Shown here in pieces: positions 53,362-63,998 of a stretch of 64,000 nt of DNA. A program made the translations under genes and the position numbers. The notes under the pieces were generated by a model. The model searched no databases. It was given only the letters and a program-made list of their open reading frames with translations, and had not been told where the DNA came from. Each line of letters starts with the position of its first letter. Position 1 is the stretch's first letter. The stretch comes from Brachyspira aalborgi (lineage in GTDB: Bacteria > Spirochaetota > Brachyspiria > Brachyspirales > Brachyspiraceae): positions 2,066,423 through 2,130,422 of the forward strand of contig NZ_SAXU01000001.1 in the NCBI RefSeq assembly GCF_008016455.1. Reading direction: 5' to 3'.

Positions 53362-54140
53362 TCCAAATTATTTATATATTCTTTTAATTTAATAGCGTCA
53401 TTATAATCGTTATCGATTGATAAAGCTTTATTGATATTTTCTAAAGCTAATTTTTTATCTCCCAAATCGCCGTATATTGAAGCTATATTATAATATATTA
53501 ATTTGTTATTATCGTCTATTTCTTTTGCTTTTTCTAAATATCTAATCGCCATATTATTGCTATTTTTCTTTCTGTAGCATGAAGCTATATTGCATAAAAC
53601 ATAAACATTATTTTTTTCGTAAATAAAATTTAAATCATGAAATAAAGAAAGCGCTTTATCGTAATCGCCTTTCTTATAATAAATGCATCCGAGCAGATTA
53701 GCGATTGTGTTTATTTGTCTTGCATTATAAATATAATTCGTGTAATTTAAAGATATATCGTATTCTCCCCATTGATAAGACTTAAAAGCTATATAAATAT
53801 ATCTTGAATAATCTTTTCTTACCGTTTTAATATTGTCGTTAATTTCAATAGCTTTATTAAAATATTCCGTTCTGTTCGTTTCGTCCATTATTCCCATATA
53901 TTCGTAAACAAAAGGATTATCATTTTTAATATTTATAAATCTATTAAAATATTCTAAAGAGTCTTCGTATAAATTATTTTTCATGCATAAAAAACCTACG
54001 ATATATAAAGCCTCTAAATTTTCAGGTTCGTTTTCCAATATAGTTTTATAATAATTTTTTGCTTCTTCAAAATTTTTATCTTTAATGCATTTTTCTGCAA
54101 GTTTTGATAAAGATTTTATATCGTTATTATTTTCGCTCAT
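53358..54140 (-). CDS. tetratricopeptide-repeat protein
   Basis: 260-aa soluble TPR protein with six or seven 34-residue repeats, for example FEEAKNYYKTILENEPENLE, YDKALSLFHDLNF and MAIRYLEKAKEIDDNNKLIY. No signal peptide, so it is cytosolic. It follows tgt by 24 bases and may be co-transcribed. A protein-interaction scaffold; partner unknown. Confidence 0.85.
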   Translation of the reverse strand: MSENNNDIKSLSKLAEKCIKDKNFEEAKNYYKTILENEPENLEALYIVGFLCMKNNLYEDSLEYFNRFINIKNDNPFVYEYMGIMDETNRTEYFNKAIEINDNIKTVRKDYSRYIYIAFKSYQWGEYDISLNYTNYIYNARQINTIANLLGCIYYKKGDYDKALSLFHDLNFIYEKNNVYVLCNIASCYRKKNSNNMAIRYLEKAKEIDDNNKLIYYNIASIYGDLGDKKLALENINKALSIDNDYNDAIKLKEYINNLD

Positions 54141-54164
54141 TTTAAACTCTCTTAATTTTTTACT

Positions 54165-55313
<1,149 letters not shown>

Positions 55314-55391
55314 TTAATTTAAAATTAAGATACATTTTATATAAAAATTAATAAATATCAAATCTTTATTTTTTATAATTGTTTATATTAA

Positions 55392-55428
55392 TCAAATAAA
55401 AAAAGCCCAAGTTTAAAACTTGAGCTTT
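55392..55428 (-). terminator. rho-independent terminator of feoAB
   Basis: On the minus strand AAAGCTCAAG and CTTGGGCTTT form a stem with one mismatch, followed by TTTTTTTATTTG. It lies about 35 bases after the FeoB stop at 55461. Confidence 0.75.
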
Positions 55429-55460
55429 AAATATATTTAAATTATTTAACTTATTTTAAT

Positions 55461-57959
55461 TTATATAATCCCTGCTATCCTTCCCGCTATTTGATAGAAT
55501 ACAAAACTTACAATCCAAGCCACAGCGAGAGTATAAACTACAATAAACGGTATCCATTTATTGCCAATCTCCGCTCCCATAACTCCGATTGCCGCAAAGC
55601 AAGGGAAATAAAGCAAAACGAATAACATTAAAGTATATGCTTTTATCCAATGATTAAATACGGGGTCGTTTTGGAGAGATTCCTCTAAAGTTGAAGTGTC
55701 TTCTTCGTCAAACTCTATAGCCTTAATTTGTGCTATAGTTGAAACCAAGACTTCTTTAGCCGCGCCTCCCGCAACCAAAGCTATTCCTATTCTCCAATCG
55801 AATCCTAAAGGTTTCATAACAGGTTCAACGAATTTTCCTATTTGTCCTCCGTAGGTTTTTTCTAAAGTTTCAGCCGATAATAATCTTTCGTATTCCGTAT
55901 TAATAACTTCTTCGTCTTCAATATCTAATCCTTGTTCGGACGCTATAGAAATCGCTTGTTCTCTTAATGAAACTTCTTCCTGTTCGTTTGGCTCATATTG
56001 AGGGAAAGTCATAAGCGCCCATATTATTACTGACGCTGCAAATACATAAGTTCCCGCTTTCTTTATATACATCCAACCTCTATCAAACATATGCCTTAAA
56101 ATAGCTTTCGCTCTTGGCACTCTATAAGGAGGAAGTTCCATAACAAAAGGAGTTTCTTCTCCCTTAAATAAAGCTTTTCTCAATACAAACGCCACTATAA
56201 AGCCGATTATAACGCCGATTATATAGATACTAAACATAACCGTAGGAGCATTATTTGGAAAGAAAGCCGCCGTAAATAAAACGAATACGGGAACTCTTGC
56301 GCCACAACTCATAAATGTAGTTATTAAAACGGTTACTATTCTGTCTTTTTTATTTCTCAAAGTTCTTGCCGCCATTGTCGCGGGAATGCTACAACCGAAA
56401 CCTAAAAATAAAGGAATAAACGATTGCCCATGCAAACCCAATCTATGCATCACTTTATCCATTAAAAAAGCCGCTCTTGCCATATAACCGCAATCTTCTA
56501 AAAATGAAATTCCTACAAACAATATAAGCACTAAAGGGAAGAATGACAAAATCGCTCCAACGCCTCCTATAATTCCGTCAACAACCAAAGACTGAATTAA
56601 ACTTCCTTCTGGCAATAATCCTCCGACTGCATCGGATAATAAACCGAGTCCGCTTTCTATCCATCCTTGAGGATAAGCGCCGAGAGTAAATGTGGCGTAA
56701 AATATTAGCCAAATAACCGCTAAAAATATAGGAATTCCAAGCCATTTATTTAAGAATACCACATCCGCCGCTTCTGTAAAATTAAACGCTCTTATATTGT
56801 CTTTTTTAACCGCCTCTTGCAAAGCTCCTCTTATATAAGAATATCTTTTATCCGCCATAATCGAATCTGATTTTGCATTTTCGGAAGATTCTAATTTTAT
56901 TATTTCTTTATTAACCGTTTCTATTACCTCTCCGCCGTTTGAGCATTCTCTTCTTATCGAATGAATCGCTCTTTCGTCTTTTTCCAAAGTTTTAATAGCA
57001 AGCCATCTTTTATGCAAATCGCTTAAATCTCCTTGCATATTGTCGGTTATCGTTTTAATCGATTTTTCTACCGTCTCGCCGTATTGCATCGCCGCGTCTT
57101 TATCCAATTTATTTCCCGATTTATACATATCTTCTATTTTATCTAAAATTAGTAAAACGCTTTCGTATTTGCTTCCGTAAATTTTTAAAACGGGCAATTT
57201 TAAAAGTTCTGTAAGAGATTTTTCATTTATTTTGATTCCGTCTTTTTCGGCAAACTCATACATATTAAGAACGCATACAATAGGAATTCCTAATTCAATA
57301 AGTTGTAAAGTCAAATAAAGATTTCTTTCTAAATTCGTAGCGTCTATAACATCGATTATAAAATCGGGCTTCTCGTTTAATAAAACATCGCAGGCAACAA
57401 CTTCATCTTGAGAGTAAGCGCTTAAACTATAAACTCCTGGCAAGTCAATCAAATCGTAAGTATAGCCGTTATAAACCATATCTTTTTCTCTTCTTTCGAC
57501 TGTAACGCCTGGATAATTTGCGACTTTATAATTTGCTCCTGTAAGAGCGTTGAATATTGTTGTTTTTCCGCAGTTTGGATTTCCCGCTATAGCCACTTTT
57601 AATTTTGTGTTATTTGAAGGAACTTTAGTTTTTTTGTAAATATCTTCTCTGTTTTCAATTAAATTAGAATCTAATTCTAATTTTTCTTTTTTCGTATCGG
57701 AAGATTTTAAAATTCTATCTTTTTTAATTTCTACCTCCGATTTTGAAACTTCGATTCCTTTAGCTTCGGAATTTCTTAAAGATATTTCATAGTCCATTAT
57801 ATGAACTTCAATCGGGTCTCCGAGTGGCGCTTTTCTGACAATCCATCCTTTAGCTCCTGGCGTAAAACCCATCTCGATAATCCTTTGCCTAATTTCTCCT
57901 TCGGTGGCGACTTTATCTACCACAAAACCTTCTTCTATTTCTAGTTCGGTTAACTTCAT
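55461..57959 (-). CDS. feoB: FeoA-FeoB fusion, ferrous iron transporter
   Basis: 832-aa fused iron(II) uptake protein. Residues about 1-75 are the FeoA SH3-like domain (KLTELEIEEGFVVDKV, then RQRIIEMGFTPGAKGWIV). A charged linker follows, then the FeoB G domain from about 118: GNPNCGKTT at about 126, DLPGVYSLSAYS and VLNMYEFA. The membrane part has the two Gate motifs with LVLILFVGISFLEDCGYMAR and FLGFGCSIPATMAART. ATG at 57959 behind AAGGAG is the real start; an upstream ATG at 58019 overlaps the promoter. No separate feoC is seen. Confidence 0.94.
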   Translation of the reverse strand: MKLTELEIEEGFVVDKVATEGEIRQRIIEMGFTPGAKGWIVRKAPLGDPIEVHIMDYEISLRNSEAKGIEVSKSEVEIKKDRILKSSDTKKEKLELDSNLIENREDIYKKTKVPSNNTKLKVAIAGNPNCGKTTIFNALTGANYKVANYPGVTVERREKDMVYNGYTYDLIDLPGVYSLSAYSQDEVVACDVLLNEKPDFIIDVIDATNLERNLYLTLQLIELGIPIVCVLNMYEFAEKDGIKINEKSLTELLKLPVLKIYGSKYESVLLILDKIEDMYKSGNKLDKDAAMQYGETVEKSIKTITDNMQGDLSDLHKRWLAIKTLEKDERAIHSIRRECSNGGEVIETVNKEIIKLESSENAKSDSIMADKRYSYIRGALQEAVKKDNIRAFNFTEAADVVFLNKWLGIPIFLAVIWLIFYATFTLGAYPQGWIESGLGLLSDAVGGLLPEGSLIQSLVVDGIIGGVGAILSFFPLVLILFVGISFLEDCGYMARAAFLMDKVMHRLGLHGQSFIPLFLGFGCSIPATMAARTLRNKKDRIVTVLITTFMSCGARVPVFVLFTAAFFPNNAPTVMFSIYIIGVIIGFIVAFVLRKALFKGEETPFVMELPPYRVPRAKAILRHMFDRGWMYIKKAGTYVFAASVIIWALMTFPQYEPNEQEEVSLREQAISIASEQGLDIEDEEVINTEYERLLSAETLEKTYGGQIGKFVEPVMKPLGFDWRIGIALVAGGAAKEVLVSTIAQIKAIEFDEEDTSTLEESLQNDPVFNHWIKAYTLMLFVLLYFPCFAAIGVMGAEIGNKWIPFIVVYTLAVAWIVSFVFYQIAGRIAGII

Positions 57960-57990
57960 AATATACTCCTTGTTATTAAATTGTTTGTAT

Positions 57991-58019
57991 ATTCTAACAC
58001 AAAGTAAGATATTTGTCAA
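57991..58019 (-). promoter_or_regulatory. promoter of feoAB
   Basis: On the minus strand TTGACA (58019-58014) and TAGAAT (57996-57991), spacing 17. No clear Fur-type inverted repeat is visible. Confidence 0.75.
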
Positions 58020-58061
58020 TAGTTTAAATTAAAAAAATTAAAATTTTTAAAAGTCGAAATT

Positions 58062-59171
58062 TTATTTATTTGTCTTTATTGGGACAAGATATGTAAAATC
58101 AAATTTTAATTCCTGGTCGTATCTTCCGCCAACTTTATTATCTTCGGTTAAAAATAATCCGTTATTTAAAGCCAAAGTTAGAGATATTCCATTTTCAAAT
58201 ACAAATTCTCTTTTAATATTTAATCCAAAATAAAAAGGAACTCTATAAAAAGGGTCGCCCTCAACACTTATAAATTGATGTTTTCTATTTATATAAAAGA
58301 ATGAAACAAAAGCGATAGGCTCTATTTCAAACCAATTAAGAACGGGAATATTTCCTCTTAAAAATAATCCATGTCCGAATTTCGTTACATTATTATCTCT
58401 GTCGGGTATATTATAAGACATCATATAAAGTATAGATAATTGTTTGCTATTAATTCCTACCGCTCCCGTATAATTTTCAGTAATTGCAGGCGTTCCCGCA
58501 ACAAGAGGATATTCATGTCCTCCATTATGCCAATAATGAAGAGCAATATAAGGCGTCCATAGATTTATAAAATCTAACCAATAAATTACTCCGACATCAA
58601 ATCTTTCTCTATGTTTAGCGTTATGTTGTATTTGCCAATTCATATATAATTCGCCTCTTCCTCCCGCCTTAAACCATTCAAAAGAAGCGCCGTATTCGTA
58701 AAATCCATGAGTAAAAGGCTCGTCATATTTATAGCTTTCTGGTCCTTTAGCTATTAAAGTATTATCGGGAGTCGACCTAACTACGGGCGTCATATCTATT
58801 AAAGGGTCTCTTATTGGCGCAGGTAAATTATGTCCGCCCGTAAGAGTTCCCATTCTGAAAGATACATATTCATTTGAAATTTGCATTGTAACTATAGGAA
58901 AAAATCTTATTCCTTTTGGCAATTCTGAAGTAAAAGGAAAAAATACGGAAACGCCAATTTTCAAATTTATCAAATCGTTAAATTGTATATCAAAATCGCC
59001 CGCCGTAAAATTTTCAAAATATGTTAAAGTTGTTCTCGTATATTCCCAACAAGTATTTTCTCCGTTATATGCGTATGAACTTGTAAATAATCTAAAATCT
59101 ACTGTCGTATCGCAGTATAATTGAATTACTACGCTCATATATGAAATAATTAAAATAATTATGCGTTTCAT
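58062..59171 (-). CDS. outer-membrane beta-barrel protein
   Basis: 369 aa. The signal peptide is MKRIIILIISYMSVVIQLYC followed by DTTVDFR. The mature part is rich in aromatic-Gly strand pairs (FTHGFYEYGASFEWFKAGG, DVGVIYWLDFINLWTPYIAL, FYFGLNIKREFVFENG) and ends in ELKFDFTYLVPIKTNK. This looks like a porin-sized barrel. Unlike its neighbours it has no strong repeats. A specific porin family is not recognised. It lies directly downstream of nothing else on its strand, upstream of feoAB by 40 bases at its 3' end. Confidence 0.78.
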   Translation of the reverse strand: MKRIIILIISYMSVVIQLYCDTTVDFRLFTSSYAYNGENTCWEYTRTTLTYFENFTAGDFDIQFNDLINLKIGVSVFFPFTSELPKGIRFFPIVTMQISNEYVSFRMGTLTGGHNLPAPIRDPLIDMTPVVRSTPDNTLIAKGPESYKYDEPFTHGFYEYGASFEWFKAGGRGELYMNWQIQHNAKHRERFDVGVIYWLDFINLWTPYIALHYWHNGGHEYPLVAGTPAITENYTGAVGINSKQLSILYMMSYNIPDRDNNVTKFGHGLFLRGNIPVLNWFEIEPIAFVSFFYINRKHQFISVEGDPFYRVPFYFGLNIKREFVFENGISLTLALNNGLFLTEDNKVGGRYDQELKFDFTYLVPIKTNK

Positions 59172-59308
59172 AATAAATCCTATTAAATTATTGAAAAATG
59201 TAAAAATTATTATATCATATTTTATAAAAAAATAAATTATAATATTTTATTAATTTCGGTTTATACTGTTATAATATTTATAAAGAGTTAATAATTTTAA
59301 ATTTTTTG

Positions 59309-59336
59309 TTGACTTTTTATAAAAAATTACTAAATT
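59309..59336 (+). promoter_or_regulatory. promoter of the 59373 zinc-motif gene
   Basis: TTGACT at 59309-59314 and TAAATT at 59331-59336, spacing 16; GGAGAG before the ATG at 59373. Confidence 0.55.
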
Positions 59337-59372
59337 ATAAATAGAGAAATTTCAAAGAATTTGGAGAGTATT

Positions 59373-59612
59373 ATGGCGCGTAATATAATAGACGGATACA
59401 GAAAAATTGAAGGCAATTATCCGACTTACAGAGAATATTTAATTCATTTTTATTGTAAAGACTGCTTTAATTTTTGGGCTGTTGACGAAAAAGAAATTAA
59501 TATATCGGAAAATGATGATTTGAGCCAAATTGACGATATTATAGAGGATTCGGTTTCAAATTGTCCTATATGCGGCTCTACAAATATAACAAGAAGTTAT
59601 AATAATAGTTAA
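59373..59612 (+). CDS. small zinc-motif protein
   Basis: 79-aa cytosolic protein with two CxxC pairs, IHFYCKDCFNFWAV and SNCPICGSTNITRS, spaced to form one zinc ribbon; the middle is acidic. The start is ATG 59373 (MARNIIDGYRK) behind GGAGAG; a TTG at 59361 would lengthen it by four residues. Family unnamed. Converges on the ankyrin gene, overlapping by 4 bases. Confidence 0.75.
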   Translation: MARNIIDGYRKIEGNYPTYREYLIHFYCKDCFNFWAVDEKEINISENDDLSQIDDIIEDSVSNCPICGSTNITRSYNNS

Positions 59613-60076
59613 TTAGTTTTTATATTAATTAATTCTATAATCTCTTTAGAGTCAATATCTTTTGCGATAGTTAGGGCGGTTTTATCTTCTTCGTTTATTA
59701 TAGATAAATCCGCTCCTCTTTCTATAAGAAATTTAGCGGCTTTTATATTATTATTTTTCAAAGCTATTATTAAAGAACTGTCTCCTCTAATATCTATGTC
59801 GTTAATATTCGCTCCGTTTTTAAGCAAATAATCTATTATTTCAGTCGCTCCGTCTTCTGCGGCATACATTAAAGGAGTTTTATTGCCAAAATCTTTTGAG
59901 TTGATATTTATTCCCGAGTTTAAAAATTCTCTAATCTTTCTTAAATCGCCGTATAAACAAGCCGTATGTATATTGCTTGAATTGTCTATTCTTATATTCT
60001 TAAACATTTTTTTTAATATGGGCAATGAAATTATTATTACGAATATAATAACTATTATTAAAGTATTTAAGCTCAT
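59609..60076 (-). CDS. membrane-anchored ankyrin-repeat protein
   Basis: 155 aa. An N-terminal span LNTLIIVIIFVIIISLPIL is followed by three or four ankyrin repeats: IHTACLYGDLRKIREFL, KTPLMYAAEDGATEIIDYLL, DSSLIIALKNNNIKAAKFLI-like (GDSSLIIALKNNNIKAAKF) and KTALTIAKDIDSKEIIEL. Architecture mirrors the 17661-18209 protein. Partner unknown. Confidence 0.87.
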   Translation of the reverse strand: MSLNTLIIVIIFVIIISLPILKKMFKNIRIDNSSNIHTACLYGDLRKIREFLNSGININSKDFGNKTPLMYAAEDGATEIIDYLLKNGANINDIDIRGDSSLIIALKNNNIKAAKFLIERGADLSIINEEDKTALTIAKDIDSKEIIELINIKTN

Positions 60077-60127
60077 AATTTTTTAAACTCTCTAAAAAAT
60101 ATTTAATTCTAAAATAAAAACTTTTAT

Positions 60128-60673
60128 TTAAGGATTAAAACTCACTTTTACATTTTTTATTATATCTATATCTTTAGCGCCAGTTTTTGAATATTTAGGT
60201 ATAGCAATTTTAGAATTTGCTTTATCTCCTATATTTATTTCTGCGGTATATAAAACATTATTATCTTGATATATCGTAGCTTCCACTACTATTTTATAAT
60301 TTCCATCTCTTACAAAATTTCCGTTATTATCTTTGCAATCCCAAATTATATTTATATTTCCTTCTTTTGGAGTCGCTTCAGATACAGCGTCTATTTCATC
60401 CTGATTCATATTAATAGCGTTTGCTTTTCTCTGCCAATTCGATAAAGAATATTCTCTTTTTTTCCAACCTTCTCTCCTTCCCGTAAAATCGGTTATATAA
60501 ATCGTTTTAATATAATTTCCTTTCGCATCCTCAACCCAAACGGCTATTTGATTGCTTGCAAATCCGCCTCTTTTTGTATAATCAAAATTAATTTGCACAG
60601 TTTTTCTATTTTGAGCGTATTCAAAAGACGCCGTTATAAATAAAGCAAATATTGTAATAAGAATTTTCTTCAT
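60128..60673 (-). CDS. DUF2271 periplasmic protein
   Basis: 181 aa. Start ATG 60673 (MKKILITIFALFITASFEYA, signal peptide) behind GGAGG; an upstream TTG at 60691 would add six residues. The mature part fits DUF2271: VQINFDYTKRGGFASNQIAV, WVEDAKGNYIKTIYITDF, GRREGWKKREYSLSNWQ and WDCKDNNGNFVRDGNYKIVV. These domains are FlgD-like folds often found with FMN- or heme-linked envelope proteins; no such partner is adjacent. Confidence 0.82.
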   Translation of the reverse strand: MKKILITIFALFITASFEYAQNRKTVQINFDYTKRGGFASNQIAVWVEDAKGNYIKTIYITDFTGRREGWKKREYSLSNWQRKANAINMNQDEIDAVSEATPKEGNINIIWDCKDNNGNFVRDGNYKIVVEATIYQDNNVLYTAEINIGDKANSKIAIPKYSKTGAKDIDIIKNVKVSFNP

Positions 60674-60916
60674 AATATTTATTTCCTCCAATTTTATTTA
60701 ATATGATTATTATATAATTTTTTAAATAAAAAACTATATTATAATAGCGTATTTTTAATATAATTTAAATAATAATTATCAATAAAAAAATTATGATTTT
60801 AATTATTATTAAATATTTATTAAATAAATTTAAAATATTTTATATTATAATTTATATTTATTCGTATAATTATCAAATGTTTTTAATAATTTTTCTTAAT
60901 TTGTATCTTTTTTTAC

Positions 60917-60945
60917 TTGACAAGATTTATTATCTATTGTATTAT
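60917..60945 (+). promoter_or_regulatory. promoter of ahpC
   Basis: TTGACA at 60917-60922 and TATTAT at 60940-60945, spacing 17. The gap 60692-60916 is AT-rich with no ORF or clear structure. Confidence 0.78.
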
Positions 60946-60990
60946 TTATGTTAGAAAAAACGAACAACAAATAAACAAAAGGAGTTATAA

Positions 60991-61557
60991 ATGAGTTCAT
61001 TAATAAATCAAAGACTTATCGATTTTAAAGTTCAAGCTTACCAAAATGGAGAGTTTAAAGAAGTTTCAAAAAGCGATGTATTGGGTAAATGGAGCGTATT
61101 CTTCTTTTATCCTGCAGACTTTACTTTTGTATGTCCTACGGAATTGGGCGATTTAGCGGACACTTATGACGAGTTCAAAAAAATTAACTGCGAAATCTAT
61201 TCCGTTTCAGAAGACACTCATTTCGTTCATAAAGCTTGGGCGGACGCTTCGGACACAATCAAAAAAATTAAATATCCAATGCTTGGCGACCCTACGGGAA
61301 TATTGGCAAGATTTTTTGGAGTATTGGTTGAAGACGCTGGACAGGCTTTAAGAGGAAGCTTTATAGTTAGTCCTCAAGGAGAAATTAAAGCTTACGAAAT
61401 TCACGACATGGGAATAGGAAGAGACGCTAACGAATTATTAAGAAAAGTTCAAGCGGCTCAATATGTTGCCGAACATGGCGGAGAAGTTTGTCCTGCAAAA
61501 TGGAAACCAGGCTCTAAAACTCTAAAACCAGGAATCGATTTGGTTGGAAAAATCTAA
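60991..61557 (+). CDS. ahpC: alkyl hydroperoxide reductase C (2-Cys peroxiredoxin)
   Basis: 188 aa. Reduces H2O2 and organic peroxides in the cytosol. Peroxidatic Cys48 is in DFTFVCPTELGDL, resolving Cys167 in GGEVCPAKWKPG; the conserved Arg region is GSFIVSPQGEIKAYEIHD. AAGGAG precedes the ATG. No ahpF neighbour, so another reductant is used. Ends in a strong terminator. Confidence 0.95.
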   Translation: MSSLINQRLIDFKVQAYQNGEFKEVSKSDVLGKWSVFFFYPADFTFVCPTELGDLADTYDEFKKINCEIYSVSEDTHFVHKAWADASDTIKKIKYPMLGDPTGILARFFGVLVEDAGQALRGSFIVSPQGEIKAYEIHDMGIGRDANELLRKVQAAQYVAEHGGEVCPAKWKPGSKTLKPGIDLVGKI

Positions 61558-61608
61558 TAATCGAGTTTAAATGAATAGTTTGAAACTTTAAGTTTTGATT
61601 AAGTTAAA

Positions 61609-61640
61609 AAAAGAGGGAGATTTTGTTCTCTCTCTTTTTT
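61609..61640 (+). terminator. rho-independent terminator of ahpC
   Basis: AAAAGAGGGAGA (61609-61620) pairs with TCTCTCTCTTTT (61627-61638) with one G-U pair, loop TTTTGT, and is followed by T. It lies just before the convergent fabD stop and may serve both strands. Confidence 0.82.
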
Positions 61641-61661
61641 ATTATGATTTTTAATATTTAA

Positions 61662-62579
61662 TTAATTATTTACCGCAGAGTTTAAAGAATCAATATCGAA
61701 AACTGAAACCGCTTCAATATCGGGAGCGATTTTTTTACTCATTCCCGTTAATACTTTACCAGGTCCGCATTCGTATATTTTAGTTATTCCCAATTTTTGC
61801 ATATTAATCATACTGTCAAACCATTTAACTGTAGAAAACATTTGCTTATATAAATTTTCTTTTATAGAATCAAAAGAATGAATTTCGGCTGTGACATTTG
61901 AAAAAACTTTATTTTTAGAATTATTAAATTTTATATTTTCTAAAAATTCTTTTAAACTGTCGGCTGCAGGTTTCATAAAAGGAGAGTGAAAAGCGCCCGA
62001 TACTTTTAAAGGCATTACTCTTTTTGCTCCCGCCTCTTGAATTTTCGGAGTTATATCTTCGATAGCTTTCGATAAACCAGATATAACAATTTGGTCTTTC
62101 AAATTATAATTAGCGGCTACAACCTCTTTATTTTCAGGCATACATTTAACTACACCCTCGTAATTTAATCCTAAAACGGCAGCCATTCCATAAGGAGCGT
62201 CAGAGCCAGCCTTTGCCATAAGAAGTCCTCTCTCTCTCGCAATTTTTACGGCGTCTTCAAAAGTTATATAATCTGCAGCGCATAACGCTGTAATCTCGCC
62301 TAAACTATGCCCAGCGAAAAAATCGCCTTTTATATTTTTGGACTCTAAAGCCTTATAAACTGCAATTCCAACCGTAACCAAAGCGGGTTGAGTATTTTCC
62401 GTTTTCTTTAAATCTTCTTCCGTTCCTTCAAAACATAAAGCCTTAATATCTATATCGCTTAAAATATTTGCAGCTTTATCGAAAATTTCTTTTGATTCTG
62501 CAATATTATCGTATAAAGATTTTCCCATTCCCGCAGTTTGAGAGCCTTGTCCTGGAAATAAAAAAGCTATATTTGACAT
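61662..62579 (-). CDS. fabD: malonyl-CoA:ACP transacylase
   Basis: 305 aa. Loads malonyl groups on acyl carrier protein for fatty-acid synthesis. FLFPGQGSQTAGMGKSLYDN is the family start; the active-site Ser92 is in FFAGHSLGEITAL; Arg in KIARERGLLMA; the catalytic His in VSGAFHSPFMKPA. Length is normal. No other fab gene is adjacent in the window. Confidence 0.95.
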   Translation of the reverse strand: MSNIAFLFPGQGSQTAGMGKSLYDNIAESKEIFDKAANILSDIDIKALCFEGTEEDLKKTENTQPALVTVGIAVYKALESKNIKGDFFAGHSLGEITALCAADYITFEDAVKIARERGLLMAKAGSDAPYGMAAVLGLNYEGVVKCMPENKEVVAANYNLKDQIVISGLSKAIEDITPKIQEAGAKRVMPLKVSGAFHSPFMKPAADSLKEFLENIKFNNSKNKVFSNVTAEIHSFDSIKENLYKQMFSTVKWFDSMINMQKLGITKIYECGPGKVLTGMSKKIAPDIEAVSVFDIDSLNSAVNN

Positions 62580-62693
62580 GTTATATTCTCCTTAAATATT
62601 ATTAAAATTTATAAATCAATTAAAAATAATCTGTTAATAAAATATAACAATAAAATAAAGTTTTATCAAGGTTTAATTTTGTTATAAAATAGT

Positions 62694-63998
62694 TTATTTA
62701 ATCTTTTCTATTTTTAGAATAATATTTCCGTTCATTTCGTTAATATCGAGAATATTATATTTATTCGACAATATGCTATTTATTTCTTCTTTATAATTGG
62801 AATATTCGTCAGAATAAAAAGGATAGATTAAATAAAATTTATCGTAATTATCGATTTCTAATTTATTTTCAAAACTATTTTGATTATCTATAATAGTATA
62901 GTTTAAATTTTGATTCAAATAATAAAGATTATAAGCGTAAAATATTTCTTTATATAAATAAACATTTAGATTTTCGTCAAAATATTTTTCAGTATTATTA
63001 ACTTCAAAAAAGTCAAATCTTTTTGGATTGGTTATATTATATAAATAAATTATGCATAAAATAGCCAAAATAAATATTCTAATTTTTTTATTTTCAATTA
63101 TCGATAAAAACAACGGAACAAATAAAAATATTAGAATATACGAAACGGCGGAATATCTTGCATAACGAAAAGGAGCAAGCATATTTCCAAAAAAAGCGAA
63201 AAAGCTTCCTAAAATAGATACAAAAAGCAAAATATTGAATTTCTTTTTATCTATTATTATATTCAAATCGTTTCTTTTGAAATATAAATATAATAAAGAT
63301 GATATTATAAAAAATATAAATAAACCATTAAAAGATATTCTATTTATATATCCTATAACATCCGAATTATAATTTAGACTTCGTCCAGCTCTTGAATTGG
63401 CGTTAAACATTGAATTAAAGAAATTTGAGCATAATAATTGAGATATAAATAAAGCTAATAAAAATATTCCCGCGTAATAAAGTATAATTTTATAGTTTTT
63501 TATTTCTAAATTATTTGAACCTATTTTATAAAATAAAATTAAAAATATTAATATGCATAATATTATTGGCAATTCGTATATTTTATTATTTATTTTTAAA
63601 TTATAAGAAACTGAAAAATTATTTAGAGCGTCATTTTTTACTTTTAAATTGACATATCCTAAAGAATGAAAATTATAATCCAATACTTTATCCCCGTTAA
63701 TATTTACATTTTTTATTTGATATAAATCGTTGGCTCTAAATAATTGATTTTTAAAATTAATTCTTGCATAAATATGTTTATAATCTCCAAAATTATTTTC
63801 GTTTATTATATTTAAGTCGGATTTTCTATATTGAATTCCTAAAATAAATAAAATAGATATTGAAACGACAAATATTATTATTAAAGCAAACCATACTTTT
63901 ATTAAAATATTTTTTATTTTATTTGAAATACTGAAATTTAATAAATTATTCAAATGAAATTTTTCTTTATTTGAAATTAAAAAATTATAGAATAACAT
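62694..63998 (-). CDS. multi-pass membrane protein, possible glycan-related enzyme (5' end at window edge)
   Basis: 434 codons are visible from an ATG at 63998, 2 bases from the window edge, so the true start may lie beyond. About ten hydrophobic segments alternate with a periplasmic loop near residues 65-130 (FKNQLFRANDLYQIKNVNIN). This topology recalls GT-C-fold glycosyltransferases and O-antigen-type membrane proteins, but no catalytic motif is clear. The C-terminal hydrophilic part (KFYLIYPFYSDEYSNYKEEI) is like the end of such proteins. Function not assigned. Confidence 0.7.
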   Translation of the reverse strand: MLFYNFLISNKEKFHLNNLLNFSISNKIKNILIKVWFALIIIFVVSISILFILGIQYRKSDLNIINENNFGDYKHIYARINFKNQLFRANDLYQIKNVNINGDKVLDYNFHSLGYVNLKVKNDALNNFSVSYNLKINNKIYELPIILCILIFLILFYKIGSNNLEIKNYKIILYYAGIFLLALFISQLLCSNFFNSMFNANSRAGRSLNYNSDVIGYINRISFNGLFIFFIISSLLYLYFKRNDLNIIIDKKKFNILLFVSILGSFFAFFGNMLAPFRYARYSAVSYILIFLFVPLFLSIIENKKIRIFILAILCIIYLYNITNPKRFDFFEVNNTEKYFDENLNVYLYKEIFYAYNLYYLNQNLNYTIIDNQNSFENKLEIDNYDKFYLIYPFYSDEYSNYKEEINSILSNKYNILDINEMNGNIILKIEKIK